Both the position numbers and the translations under genes were made by a program. This document shows, piece after piece, positions 10,712 through 21,854 of a stretch of 64,000 nt of DNA (position 1 is the stretch's first letter; every line of letters starts with the position of its first letter). Source of the stretch: Copromyces sp. CBS 386.78 (Eukaryota > Ascomycota > Sordariomycetes > Sordariales > Sordariaceae); contig MU839099.1 of the NCBI GenBank assembly GCA_030685235.1, forward strand, positions 186,001-250,000, given 5' to 3'. The notes beneath the pieces were generated by a model, which was not told the DNA's origin, made no database searches, and saw nothing but the letters and a program-made list of their open reading frames with translations.

Positions 10712-12167
10712 ATGGCATCGCGCCTCTTCCGACCGATGAGGTCGCTCATGGCCTCCCGACGTTTATCGAAATACGTGGTACATGGGCAACCGATGGTTGT
10801 GCAAGGAGTACGGATCAAGCATGGCTCCTTTAGAAGGTAAAGCCTTTGACAGTCCCAGATAACTGAGCCCGTTGCGCTGACATGGGCTTTTTTGCAGGCG
10901 AATGTTCCGGGTCGTGGGCATGAGTATTCTTGCGTACGTGTGCATCGACTACTACGACAGAAAAGTGCTGGGGATGCTTTCGAACGCCCTGGACGATCTC
11001 GACGCCGGCCGCGGCCATAGCGAGGAGGATGACGAAGAAGAGGATTATGTATTCATTCCTTTTCCCCTGACGGAGCAAAAGCTCAAACCAGAGCCATACT
11101 CCGCACGCAGTACGGAGTGGAAAGAGTTCGTCAAGTTTGCGCAAGATCAGAAACGGATAGAGCAAGTTCAGGGTTAGTAGCGCCGGTCAAACCTTTGTGT
11201 AGGAAAGATATGGAGACTAACATGTCGAACAGGGGACATCGCCAGTCTGGTCTTGAAGATGCTCAAGAACCAGCGAATCCTGACAAACCATGTTGGGCCA
11301 GATATGACTGTCAAGAAGGCATGGCTCCAGGCGTTTTACCCTTTGGTCGCACCTCCCGAATACGAGCGTTACGGGTAAGTCTCAGATCAGGTCCTCTGCA
11401 TCCTCGAGTCGGACTGACACTCATCGTTTCATTGCAGAGTCATGATTACGCCTTATGAAATCGGATGGGCCAGCATATCGATGGAGTCGCCACAGGTGAA
11501 GAAAGCCGAGAGGTTGTTCTGGCCTAAGCCTGTTGCGTTGTCGCTATGGGCCGTCGCCACGACCCTGGCGAAGAAGAAAGCGATGGAAGTCTCGCAGTTT
11601 TTCGGTCTTTCGAGTATTTTCACTCCCTCGGCGTCTACGGTGCAACCAGCTCAGGGAACTGGAACAACGGGATTGCCGTCGACGGTCACTGGTGACGTTC
11701 AGAGGATGATGGACCAGATCCGACGACAGGCAACACAACGACCGGAGGACGTGCAGGACCCTGGGGCCCTGGTATCCGCAAGGCGTATGAATCCCGAAGC
11801 CGCTACGCAGAACAAGGGGATACTTACGACCGCGAATCAACCCCCTCCCAGCAAGGAGACGCCCAAAACCGGTGACGAGAAAAAGGACAGGGAATGGGCT
11901 TTGGCCCAGTTGCGGGAATTCATCGGGCTCAGCCCATGGGAAATCTTCACCAAAACGTACAGGAAGGTCTGGAAACCAATTCGACCTGACCCACCACGCG
12001 GTTCGATGGCTTTTGCCGGCATGATCGAGTTTGAGACGAAGAAACATTGGTTAACAGCATATGTCACGGCTTGGTATAACCCAGGGACGAGGACTTTCGA
12101 CCCCAACAACTTCACGATTACTGTGACGAGGTTGACGAACAAGCAAGTCCACCCCCTGGTCCGTTAA
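10712..12167 (+). CDS. Conserved-looking protein of unknown function, possibly mitochondrial membrane
   Basis: I do not recognise this protein. Four exons (10712-10836, 10898-11172, 11233-11374, 11438-12167) encode 423 residues, and all three introns are 58-63 bp with standard borders. The N-terminus is Arg/Ser-rich and lacks acidic residues, like a mitochondrial presequence. It is followed by a single hydrophobic segment at about 44-60 (MFRVVGMSILAYVC), then an acidic stretch, a globular part, a Pro/Thr/Gln-rich disordered linker near 230-290 and a folded C-terminal region of about 110 residues with many aromatics (WEIFTKTYRKVW). Inner-membrane location is only an inference. It could equally be a secretory-pathway signal-anchor protein. 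Confidence 0.72.
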
Positions 12168-12924
12168 TGCAAGATTTTTCTTTTTGCAAGTCTACGGAAA
12201 ACTAGGTCTTTGTTTCTCGAATTGGGTAGGGGGCCGCATTGTTTGTTCGGAGTGAGTTCTTCTCAGCTCTTTCTTTTTTTTCTTTTTTCTTTTTCTTAAT
12301 AAGCATGCTAGAGTGTAGCATTGTCTTGGGACAGGCGTTACGTGTGGGGCGGGCTTCGATAAAAGCATGGCAATTTCACAAGTTAGTTCGGTCGGCTTGG
12401 GAAAATTGTACAGAGCGGGCGGACTTGAGGTTTCAGCTTCGGAGGATATACCACAATAGACACCATAAGTGGTAGTGCTTGGGATATATCAACAAAGAAT
12501 CATATGATCTTCCTCAGCGAATCAATCGAGTACATCTGCTCGGCAGCGATGAGAAATCGGGTCGTGTCGAGTATTGCTGTGTGTTATGATATATGGGGCT
12601 CGGGGCCGGAAGAGCCGGGGGCTTGGCGATCATCGCAAAGAAACGACGGGTTGCCAAGACCGGGGCTCGCTGCCAAGGCCGGGCCCATAGCTTCCGGTGC
12701 CAAGAGTCGGTGACTATGAAGAACTTCGGCTTTGGTCCGGACTTCTTCTCTACAAGTTCCAACGTCGTATCAACATTGTCTCTCAACATGGCACAAATCT
12801 TGTCAGGGCAAGGAATAGATTTTGGGCCTTGCCCCGTAAGTCAATGTTTGGTTAAAATCTTGAGTTTCAGATAGCCCGTACGGTAGTCGCCGTTCATGCT
12901 GGGCCCGGGCTGCCGAACGTTCAA
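12168..12924. other. Intergenic
   Basis: About 750 bp downstream of the unknown gene, with a pyrimidine-rich tract near 12268-12297. I see no gene. Confidence 0.55.
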
Positions 12925-13251
12925 TACCGTATGGACTCGGGGCATCCGGTTTTAGGTTCCAAGGAAATCAGGCATAGTCTGCAAGCATACTGCAACATTC
13001 ATGCTCACCAGAAATTGTATGCAAGACGGTGATTTTCAATGTCCCCATCCTCCAGCTCGCTGTCTTTATTAGGGATTTAGGGGGGAAAAGACATGGCACC
13101 AGAAGAATCGAATTTACAGTGCTCCGGGCTCTCCAGCTGTCTCCCCCACTCTTTTTCCCGGGCATGAAAAGCACATATTCGTGCAGTGTGCTTACAGATT
13201 CTGCCTGATTTCCTTGGAACCTAAAACCGGATGCCCCGAGTCCATACGGTA
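12925..13251. mobile_element. 327 bp MITE-like element with 50 bp perfect terminal inverted repeats
   Basis: Positions 12925-12974 and 13202-13251 are exact reverse complements over 50 bases. Pairing continues imperfectly inward for roughly 20 more bases, mostly with transition differences. The outermost bases are TA at both ends, so a TA target duplication plus 48 bp termini would fit a Tc1/mariner-type nonautonomous element. The 227 bp between the arms has no coding capacity. No transposase is present. The superfamily is an inference from the TA only. Confidence 0.62.
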
Positions 13252-14097
13252 CTCCACAGTGAATCTTCTTGCATAAACGATTACAGGATCCTGTTTTCAA
13301 CATGTCTTTTTCGCGATAAATGATGTAAGAAGAAAATTCCCGCAACTGACGGGAACATGCAACGTTTCAAAGCAAGAATTCACCCTGGCCTGTTTCGTGG
13401 TCTCGATGTTGGTGGTGTTGATGGAGAAAGATGCGCGATTCAGAGTCAGTTGGGATCGGTGGCGCAGTTGTTTGATCGTGGCAGGCTCGAGTCTGGCTGC
13501 AACATACTTTTGTGGTTCTATGTGAAGAATCTCTCTTGCTCGTTGTTGGGTCCTGTTTTCCTGTGAAATGTATCGGGAGGGTGGTCGAACTGTCTTCTCT
13601 GTTCTGAATAGGTAGTTAAACGGTCGTTTTATCCGCCGTCTTTTAAGGATGAGGTTAAGGAATTCGGTTAACGCGAGGCTGCGATGATGGAAAACCGGCC
13701 GAGATCGCTGGATCCTAGGCGCTTCAAAACGGTGGGAAAGGCGGAGAAAGCCGACCCGGGCCGTCAATGTTCTGGACAAAGTTCTTCAAGGATGAACGGA
13801 GTACCGACTCCAGTTGATGTGAAGTAAGGGGGAAGAGTGGTCTGAGCTGAGGACTTTGAAAAGAGTAGCAAGAAGCAACCCTCGCAAAGGAGTAACAAGC
13901 TCAGGCCACCCGGGTCACCCAACAATTACACCCCGAGGTGCCTATGTCTTCAAAACGTACCGCAACCGATTCTAGTTAAAGCATGGGCAATTTCGGAGTG
14001 GTCAAAGTCAGTCTTGAAGGATACTGTTTGCTCCCATATAGAAAGCCTCTAGAAAGTCCACTGCTGGATATCTCAAGCTAAGCCAGTTGAGTTAAAC
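13252..14097. other. Intergenic, no gene seen
   Basis: About 850 bp. An open frame on the minus strand (13297-13779) has no family resemblance and low-quality composition, so it was not called. Confidence 0.5.
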
Positions 14098-14900
14098 TGT
14101 ATGGTATATCAACTTCTCTCTTGATAACATCACCAGTTCTCTGGAGAAGATGTAATATTGCACGAGGAGGAGAGGATCAGAAGAGAGCAGCGAAAACTCT
14201 GCTCCCAGACTATATACATAGGCCGAGTGGAGATACGGCTGGAGAACTGCCGAGTTGCAGTACCGGAACGCCGGAGGTGCCAGGCGAGACCATGTCATAT
14301 GGTGCCGAGACATCATCTCAAACCTTCTTTTAACTACTCTACAATCGTCTAGTCTTTTTTTCACTGCTTTCAACTCTTTTACCCTCACAACTTCTTATTC
14401 GCCAATGTAACAAGCAAAACATGTAGAAGTCTCAGACGGTCACAGTTCCTCATCTCATTGAAACTTGTATCAACACTCTCAATCTTACGTACATCTCTGA
14501 CAATATGGATAATAACTCATCTGAACACAACAAATTTAACAATTTCGATGCTCGTATTACTAAGTTGGAGAACTATTACACTAAACAGCATTGAACCGCA
14601 ACCCAGTACCATAGTTCTGGGACGATTAGAAGGATAAAAGGGTTTTCACATATATAATTACGCTTCTGAGGCTGAAGCTTTCCTTCTGAGGGGGGCATGT
14701 AACAGCATAGCCGTCAGGATGCTCATGGTCGCACCTTATCTTATCTAAGCACGGGTCCACTTAGACTTGCACTTACAGATCCATCTGGTTCTAGGTATGA
14801 AACCTGTCCAGATCATCACACCTTCCTAGTTAGTCTTTTTCTCCACTTCAATTCAGTATCTTCGATCAACGTGTGCCTCGCTCTGTATTTGAACGTGCAA
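14098..14900 (+). mobile_element. Possible deleted LTR-retroelement relic
   Basis: A segment that could be an LTR runs from about 14098 to TGTAACA at 14406-14412. A short open frame starting at 14504 (MDNNSSEHNK) resembles a retroelement gag start. A purine tract at 14687-14697 (GAGGGGGGCA) is followed directly by TGTAACAG, the usual layout of a polypurine tract and 3' LTR start. The two putative LTR pieces do not align, so the element would have to be heavily deleted. No polymerase region is present. Confidence 0.33.
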
Positions 14901-15267
14901 AGGCCTCGCGTCGTCACAGGGCTCAAGTGTACATTGCGATATGCAGAGAAGTTACTCGGACCATCAGTGCACAATTTGTACACATGCCCCAAGGCGTCAA
15001 CCCAAAGCTTCACAGCTTACTTTGAGATCCAAATCCAAAGCTCTATACGCCCCCACATGGGGGCGTGGCACGGGTAGACCTGATCTCCAACTGGCCCCCA
15101 AATCATTGCAGCCCGTCTGCCCCACGGGCGTGGTTTCAAGGCATGTGCGCCTAACCAGAACGCCATTCGAACCGCATTACTGAAACTGTGAAAGATTGAT
15201 TGAGTGTTCTGTCGTATGAATCTGCACCTCTAGCTCGAAGTCTGGCATCTGGCCAAAATCCCGCAGC

Positions 15268-15956
15268 TGATCTGCTCCCTGATCTTCGTGACCGTGCACG
15301 TGCATATCCCCTGGTCTCTGACAGGTTCTGGCCTCTGTTTCCATTTCCCCGGGCTTGTCATATTACCTCTCCCCATCATGTCTTCCCACCAGGTTGCTTC
15401 TCGAAATGGGGATGAAGTTTTACCGCCTCCGAAAGCCCGTGGCCGGTCATGCCCTGCGTTTATATATCTCTGACCAAAAGGCGATATGATCTGCTCCTTG
15501 ATCTTAGTGACCGTATACGTGCATATCCCCTGGCCTCTGATAGGTTTTAGCCTTTGTTCCTATTTCCCCGGGCTTGTTATACCGTGGGGGCGTGGCACGG
15601 GTACCTCTCCCCATCATGTCTTCCCACTAGGTTGCTTCTCGAAATGGAGATGAAACACCGCCTCCGAAAGCCCGTGGCCGGTTATACCCTGCGTTTATAT
15701 ATCTCGGACCAAAAGGCGACATGATCTGCTCCTTGATCTTAATGACCGTGTACGTGTATATCCCTTGGCCTCTGATAGGTTTTGGCCTTTGTTCCCATTT
15801 CCCCGGGCTTGTCATACCGTGGGGGCGTGGCACGGGTACCTCTCCCCATCATGTCTTCCCACCGGGTTGCTTCTCGAAATGGAGATGAAACACCGCCTCC
15901 GAAAGCCCGTGGCCGGTCATGCCCTGCGTTTATATATCTCGGACCAAAAGGCGACC
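15268..15956. repeat. Three tandem copies of a ~235 bp repeat upstream of the MFS gene
   Basis: Copies begin with TGATCTGCTCC at about 15268, 15487 and 15722 and end with a block reading GTTTATATATCTC and ACCAAAAGGCGA. Unit lengths are about 219, 235 and 235 bp. The first copy lacks a ~20 bp block (GGGGGCGTGGCACGGGTA) that is present in copies 2 and 3, and again at 15059-15077. Differences between copies are nearly all C/T or G/A. The array ends about 130 bp before the transporter start codon. Confidence 0.9.
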
Positions 15957-16086
15957 CTCGCCGCACTGACTTTCCCACGCATTGTTGCCTCTTCTTCACC
16001 CAATCTTTCTTCGACACTCAGCAGTCAGATAGCTTCACTTCCCAGCAATCTCCTTGGTAGCTGGCTACCTCAGACTCGACCTCGCA

Positions 16087-18061
16087 ATGGCATCATCTGT
16101 GGACAATGAGCGACCAACTGCGGTCGATATTCAGAGACTTTCCACCTTTTGGGACAACCATGGTACGATCCATGTCATGGGTGACAACACCATCAACCAG
16201 TCGGAAACAACCGCGCCAGGTCAAACACCAGATAGTAGGCCCAAACACGAAAGAACAGAAAGCACGGCAAGCGGATTCAGTCAAGGCTCAAGCAGCAGCG
16301 CCGAAGTAGATGAGAAGTGTCGCGAGGCCGGCGGCGGCAACAAGTCAGAAAAGGCGTCAGCGACGGCATCGGTAACTCGGATTGGAGATAACACCATCAT
16401 CAACTCGAACTCACGCCAGCCATCTGAACCGCCCTATCATGTGTTCACCAAAAAGGAGAAATGGCTGGTCACGGTCATTATTGCAGTGTCGGGCCTTTTC
16501 TCGCCTCTCTCCAGCAATATCTACTTTCCGGCTTTGGGAGCTATTGCCAATGTCAGTCTATAATTCCAAGATAAAGGGGTAAAAATCAGTACTAACATAC
16601 TCACAGGCTATCCACACCGATATCGCGCTTGTATCCCTGACTGTAACCGTCTACATGGCAGTCCAAGCGTTTGCGCCATCGTTCTGGGGTCCCCTCAGCG
16701 ACTCGTACGGACGCCGTGTTTACTTTTATCGGGACATTTGTTGTTTTCCTCATCGCCAACATCGGACTGGCGTTCAGCAAGAACTTTGCGATGTTGATGG
16801 CATTCCGGGCCATTCAAGCGGCTGGTAGCGCTGCTACTATTTCCGTCGGAGGTGGTGTCCTTGGTGACATTACGACGGCCAAGGAACGCGGTGGGTATAT
16901 GGCAGGGTTTAGCGCAGGTGAGTCCAGTTCCATGAGTTCTCGGGAGAGGAATGATGTGACTGACACACTTCCCGTACATCAGTCCGCATGTTTGGCCTAT
17001 CCATGGGCCCAGTCATCGGCGGTATCATCACCGAGTATCTTGGCTTCCACGCCATCTTCTGGTTCCTCTTCATTCTCGGCAGCATCACACTAGGCGCAAT
17101 CTTGCTCTTCCTCCCCGAAACCCTCCGTCGGATCGCCGGAAACGGCACCGTCCCACTCAAGGGCATCCACCGTCCCTTCTTCGATCGTCCGCTGCGGCAG
17201 CGTTACTGGAAAGAACGCGACGCAACAACAGAAGAGGACGACCTCACCGCGCCCCCTCCCAAGCTGACCTGTTCGACCTTCTTCGGCTCCTTCCGCTTCA
17301 TGATCGAAAAGGACGTCCTCGTCACCCTCTTCTTCGGCGCCATCGTCTACACAGTCTGGAGCATGGTGACCTCCTCCACCACCGCTCTCTTCCAGCCGCG
17401 CTTCGGCCTTAGCAACCTGCAGACCGGTCTGATCTTCCTCCCCAATGGCGTCGGTTGCATCTGCGGTTCCTCGTTGTCAGGCAAGATCATGAACCGCGAC
17501 TACAAGATCGTCGAATCCAGCTACCGCGCCTCCCACCACTTGTCAGGCTCCGTCGAGATCAACCGCAAGAAGCTAGCCGACTTTCCCATCTCGCGCGCCC
17601 GCCTGCGCTCGTCGCTGTACTTCGTCATCCCCTTCATTATTTGCGTCGCGGGGTACGGATTTTCCATCACCAGTCCCCATCTCGGTACGGGGAAGAAGGC
17701 CATGGCTCTCCCCTTGATCCTTCAGTTCTTCATCGCCCTCAGCCAGACGGGACTGTTCAATCTGAATAGCACACTGATGGTTGACCTCTACCCGGGAGCT
17801 AGCGCGAGCGCTTCGGCGGTGAATAACCTTGTGAGATGTCTGCTTGGCGCTGTTGGCGTTGCGGTGGTGCAGTATATTATCGATGCCATTGGTGCGGGCT
17901 TGACGTTCTTGATCTTTGCGATTGTTACGGCGGCGTCCATACCGTTGCTTTGGCTCGAGTGGAGGTTTGGCGAGCGCTGGCGCAGAAAGAGGATGGAGCG
18001 GTTGGAGAGGAAGAAGGACGAGAAGAGGGCCGGTGAGGGTGGAGAGGCTGGTCGGGCGTAG
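16087..18061 (+). CDS. MFS drug:H+ antiporter (DHA1-type) with apparent frameshift
   Basis: Major facilitator transporter with a long hydrophilic N-terminus (about 125 residues, Ser/Thr-rich, two copies of a GDNTI-type motif) and 12 expected membrane segments. Exons are 16087-16551, 16607-16917 and 16983-18061. Motif A is visible in the loop after the second helix (GPLSDSYGRR). The drug-transporter features GPVIGG and a large central loop after helix 6 are also visible. The frame changes by +1 between the GRR of motif A and the next helix (TFIGTFVVF). One T too many in the T-runs at 16719-16721 or 16724-16727 would explain it, and no intron can. Without correction the product truncates after helix 2. 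The substrate cannot be predicted. Tandem repeats occupy the proximal promoter. Confidence 0.85.
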
Positions 18062-20276
18062 CGCGCTGAGAAAGAGTCGGTCGACTGTTAGAGGCGCTGG
18101 TCGCGGTTGGAGCTGTTATTTGCGCGACCTGGTTCCTTGCCGTGGCCTGCTTTTGTTTCCGGAGTGCTCGGATCGGATCTCGAACGGACGGACTACCTTG
18201 ATCGTTGTGGGTAGGGTTCGGGGCGAAGGAGCTGGTTTCTCTGGTTATCGCTTGTGCCTGTTGGATTGGTAGCAGTTATTGAAGCGTTCACGCAACAGTT
18301 GACGGTGTTGGAATTAGGATGGTGATTGGATCCGGAGGGAATTGGGGTTTTTGCTAGACTAGAGCTGGAAGGCCCGGTTGCTAAAATGGTGTTGATATCA
18401 TGATTGTAGCGGATTGGCAGAATTCGTAGGATCAGTTCACAAATGAGTTAGAGATAGATAAAAGATCTGGCGTCGAGGACAAATTGGACAATTGGTTAGA
18501 GTTTCCTCCAAGTCGTGGTGCCTGCCCGATTCGAGTGTCGATTGTCTCGCCGCCACGTGCTATCCTCGTGACTGGAGGTGAAGAATTCTCCCCATTGATT
18601 CCTGCTTGAACCGTGCACGTACTCGGCCAGTGTCTGTCCTTCCGTAAGTGAATGGCTGAGCCTCAGATCAAAATGTGACCGTGCGCGGAAGGTCGACACA
18701 GTTCCACCAATTGGTCCTGCGAAGGTCCCAGGTCAGGTTCCCTCCAAAGGCGGCAGTGTCTCATATCGAGTGGCAAACCTCTTAATTGCTTGAGGAATTT
18801 TCACAAATGACCATCTCGTCTCAAAATCCTAGCATTTTGGATTATGCTGTCTTCCTCGAACGATTTCCATCCCGTTTGTTTACTTCCCTTCCCTTTTGGG
18901 CGCAGAGTGGAGCGATTCTGTGGGCCCTTTTACGTTTCTTGGCAGGGGTACGTGCCGTCCAATTGGGTGGATTGGTCTGGACCGCCAACATGAGATGGCA
19001 GGACAGCCGCCATTCACTCGACGATTGTTGGTCGTAGAATTGCAATTGGAAAATGGCACGGACATCTTGAAAGGTTGAGGAGTACGGACTTGTTGTTGGA
19101 GGGTGTGTGAAGATTTCTCCAGACCGAAGGTGGTACCAAATTGGCGAGTGAACTTGATGTCTTTTTTTGCGTATGGCTGGATTTTGCGGGATCAGGTAGT
19201 AACATGGGACACTCGGGGATAACATTGCAGGCAGAAGCTCAAGCAGTAATAAACCTCCATGTGTACAAAGAATATGGTGTACATTTCCAGATCTTGTCTA
19301 AGATCGCGGGCGGTTGGTGTTGGGGCCGTTGAGATTCGCGGCGTCCGGGTTCTCGTCCGTGCCGCTGTCCAGGCCTCAGGAACAAAGAAGACATCAATTC
19401 CTTTCAGCATTGTTGTCGCGGCTTTCACGAGTTTTTCTTTGTGCGATCCACGTTTTCCATACAAGTTCATTAATTGTGCTACGTGATGGGTTAGGGTTTG
19501 ATATCCCGTTAGTGGCAGCCTCAACCGCATCCCGCCCAACTACCGGTTGGACTTTTACCGCGTTTGCAATTTTGTCCACATCAAAAACTCAACCAGGGCT
19601 GTTCGTAGCTTGTTCATCTGGTGTCAGCATGAAATGACATCTGTTGCGTTGCAGGATGGCTGTTCTGGGCTTTTCTCTTGCCTGCCATGGCTGTTCGCGG
19701 GAAAGCAGACCTGAACGGACCTGGGCGAAAAGACTCGTCCGATATCACATTTGAGAAGAAGCATCCAGATTCCCAATGGATGAACAGTTTTGATGTTTGT
19801 CCCGTCTCAGGTGGGCTGTTCAGGATGGGATGATAGGATTTCCAGCCAGTGCGACGAACAGCTGGTGAATTGGGGACTGTTTTCCAGCAAAACCAGAACA
19901 GCCGGCCTGGATTTGACTGTTCTCAGGTTGAAAACACCAAAACACCATTCACTCCTTGCGACCATTGAGGGTGACATTCGAAATCTGAAATAGCTTAAAA
20001 GTCGACCGCTGCACCCAAGAGCTCAAATCCCTCCCACAACTTCATCCACAGACACTCGTCAGACTACCAAAGTCAATCGACGCTCTGCAAGCTCAAGCAA
20101 CCTCTAGCAACCTACAATACCACTTCAGTAAGTACATCCCCAGCGCACATCTTCAAGGCATCGAGGACTTACCTATCCCCAGCAGTCAAACATCTTGACG
20201 ACATAGTCGATACCCACTCCATCAACCGAATCGTCGCGACAATCTCCATCTACGACGACTCTCCTTAATCGACATC
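18062..20276. other. Long intergenic region upstream of the GT2 gene
   Basis: About 2.2 kb. The last ~300 bp before 20277 are CT/CA-rich and contain GTAAGT-like and CAG sites, consistent with a spliced 5' leader. Short open frames elsewhere have no family features. No repeat or RNA gene was found. Confidence 0.55.
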
Positions 20277-21854
20277 ATGTCACCGCCAACTCCGCCTACT
20301 CAGATGGGTAACCCCCTTGGTACCTCCTGGTGGCTCAAGCTAGCATCCTTCAACATCTTGTCCATGGGCGTCGTCGTCAGCTTCATCCATCACGGCATCA
20401 AGAACCTCTCCAAGGGTGAACAAGCCCTCTACTTCTTCCTCGCTCTCTTCGTCTGGCGTTATCTTCGCTTCTGCATCAACATCATCGGCTTCTGGTCTTA
20501 CAAGGCTGCCCCCGTGCCTAAGAGCAACGCCAACTACTACCCCGGTCGCGATGTCACCGTCGTCATTCCTACAGTCGATCCCCTCGGTGTCGACTTCTAT
20601 GAGTGCCTGACCAGCTGCGCTCGCAACGGCCCGCGCAAGATCATCGTCGTCACTGCCGGAGAAGCCCTATATGCGCAGACCCTCAGCGCTGTAGCTCCCG
20701 TCATGGAACAATTCCCCCTCATCCACTTCCTGGTCACCCGTACGAACATCGCCAACAAGCGCGAGCAAGTCGCCCACGTCATCCGCTATATCAACACCCC
20801 GATCACCGTCCTCATCGACGACCACGTCTTCTGGAACTCCCAAGACCTTCTCAAGTCCATGCTCGCTCCCTTCGAGGACAGCCAAGTCGGCATTGTCGGT
20901 ACCAACAAGCGCGTCCGCCGTCTCGAAGGCCTCTCTGTCTGGCGCCGCTTCTGGAACATGCTCGGCTGCCTGTACCTCGACCGTCACAACTTTGAGATCC
21001 GCGCCACCAACGCCATCGACGGCGGTGTCTTTGTCATTTCTGGTCGCACCGTCGGCATTCGCACTTGCATCCTCGAAGACAAGGCATTCCAGGCCGGCTA
21101 CCTTCACGAGATGTTCTTCTTCGGCCTGCTCGGACCTCTCCACCCCGACGATGACAATTATATCACCCGCTACATGGTCAACAACGGCTGGAAGATCAAG
21201 ATTCAGTACACCAAGGAAGCTGAGATTGAGACCACCGTCGGCGTCGGCGAGCCTGTCCATACCAAGTTCCTCGGTCAGTGCCGCCGCTGGGTCCGCACCA
21301 CTTGGAGGTCCAACACCGCCTCTCTCTTCACCGAAGGTACCGTCTGGGCCACTCAGCCTTACTGCGTCTATGCCGTCTACTTGACCAGCTTCACCAACTT
21401 TGCACTCTTCACCGATGCCGCCCTGGTCTATCTCTTCACCAAGTCTTCCTGGTACACCGACGCCGCGGAGCCCAAGTACGCTCTTGCCGCTCTCCTCTCC
21501 TGGATGATCTTCTCCAAGACCGTCAAAGTCTTCCGCTACTTCTCGACCTACCCGCAGGACATCTGGCTCTTCCCCGCCTATGTTCTCTTCGCCTACTTCC
21601 ACTCTTTCATCAAGCTCTGGGCCCTCTTTACCTTCTGGGACTACGCCTGGTCCGGCCGCAACCTCGCCGCTTTGACCGAGGGTGAGAAGAACGACGAGGA
21701 TGATCAGAACGACGAGTTGGATCTGCCCCCCATGGACATCTCGTACGATGAGGACATCAGCGACTTGGACATTGGCGAGTCCCTGGCCCCGGTTCCCTTG
21801 AACCCCATGTTCTCCCTGGCCGGCCAGCAGTCTGCCACTATCATCAAGGCCTAA
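20277..21854 (+). CDS. cps-1: GT2-family membrane polysaccharide synthase (CPS1/hyaluronan-synthase-like)
   Basis: Single exon, 525 residues. An N-terminal membrane segment pair (about 20-70) precedes a family 2 glycosyltransferase core. The core has VTVVIPTVDP near 93-102, a DDH metal/nucleotide motif at 181-183, a DDDNY acceptor-site motif near 291 and the processivity motif QCRRW at 334-338. Three or more C-terminal membrane segments (about 360-460) and an acidic cytosolic tail follow. This is the conserved fungal GT2 related to Neurospora cps-1 and to the plant-pathogen GT2 needed for hyphal growth on surfaces. It probably makes an extracellular or cell-wall polysaccharide, and the product is not settled. 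Codon bias is strong (C-ending), suggesting high expression. Confidence 0.9.
   Translation: MSPPTPPTQMGNPLGTSWWLKLASFNILSMGVVVSFIHHGIKNLSKGEQALYFFLALFVWRYLRFCINIIGFWSYKAAPVPKSNANYYPGRDVTVVIPTVDPLGVDFYECLTSCARNGPRKIIVVTAGEALYAQTLSAVAPVMEQFPLIHFLVTRTNIANKREQVAHVIRYINTPITVLIDDHVFWNSQDLLKSMLAPFEDSQVGIVGTNKRVRRLEGLSVWRRFWNMLGCLYLDRHNFEIRATNAIDGGVFVISGRTVGIRTCILEDKAFQAGYLHEMFFFGLLGPLHPDDDNYITRYMVNNGWKIKIQYTKEAEIETTVGVGEPVHTKFLGQCRRWVRTTWRSNTASLFTEGTVWATQPYCVYAVYLTSFTNFALFTDAALVYLFTKSSWYTDAAEPKYALAALLSWMIFSKTVKVFRYFSTYPQDIWLFPAYVLFAYFHSFIKLWALFTFWDYAWSGRNLAALTEGEKNDEDDQNDELDLPPMDISYDEDISDLDIGESLAPVPLNPMFSLAGQQSATIIKA

Noticed and set aside
13297..13779. 160-codon minus-strand open frame
   Set aside because: No recognisable domain, signal peptide or neighbours. 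Likely chance in non-coding sequence.
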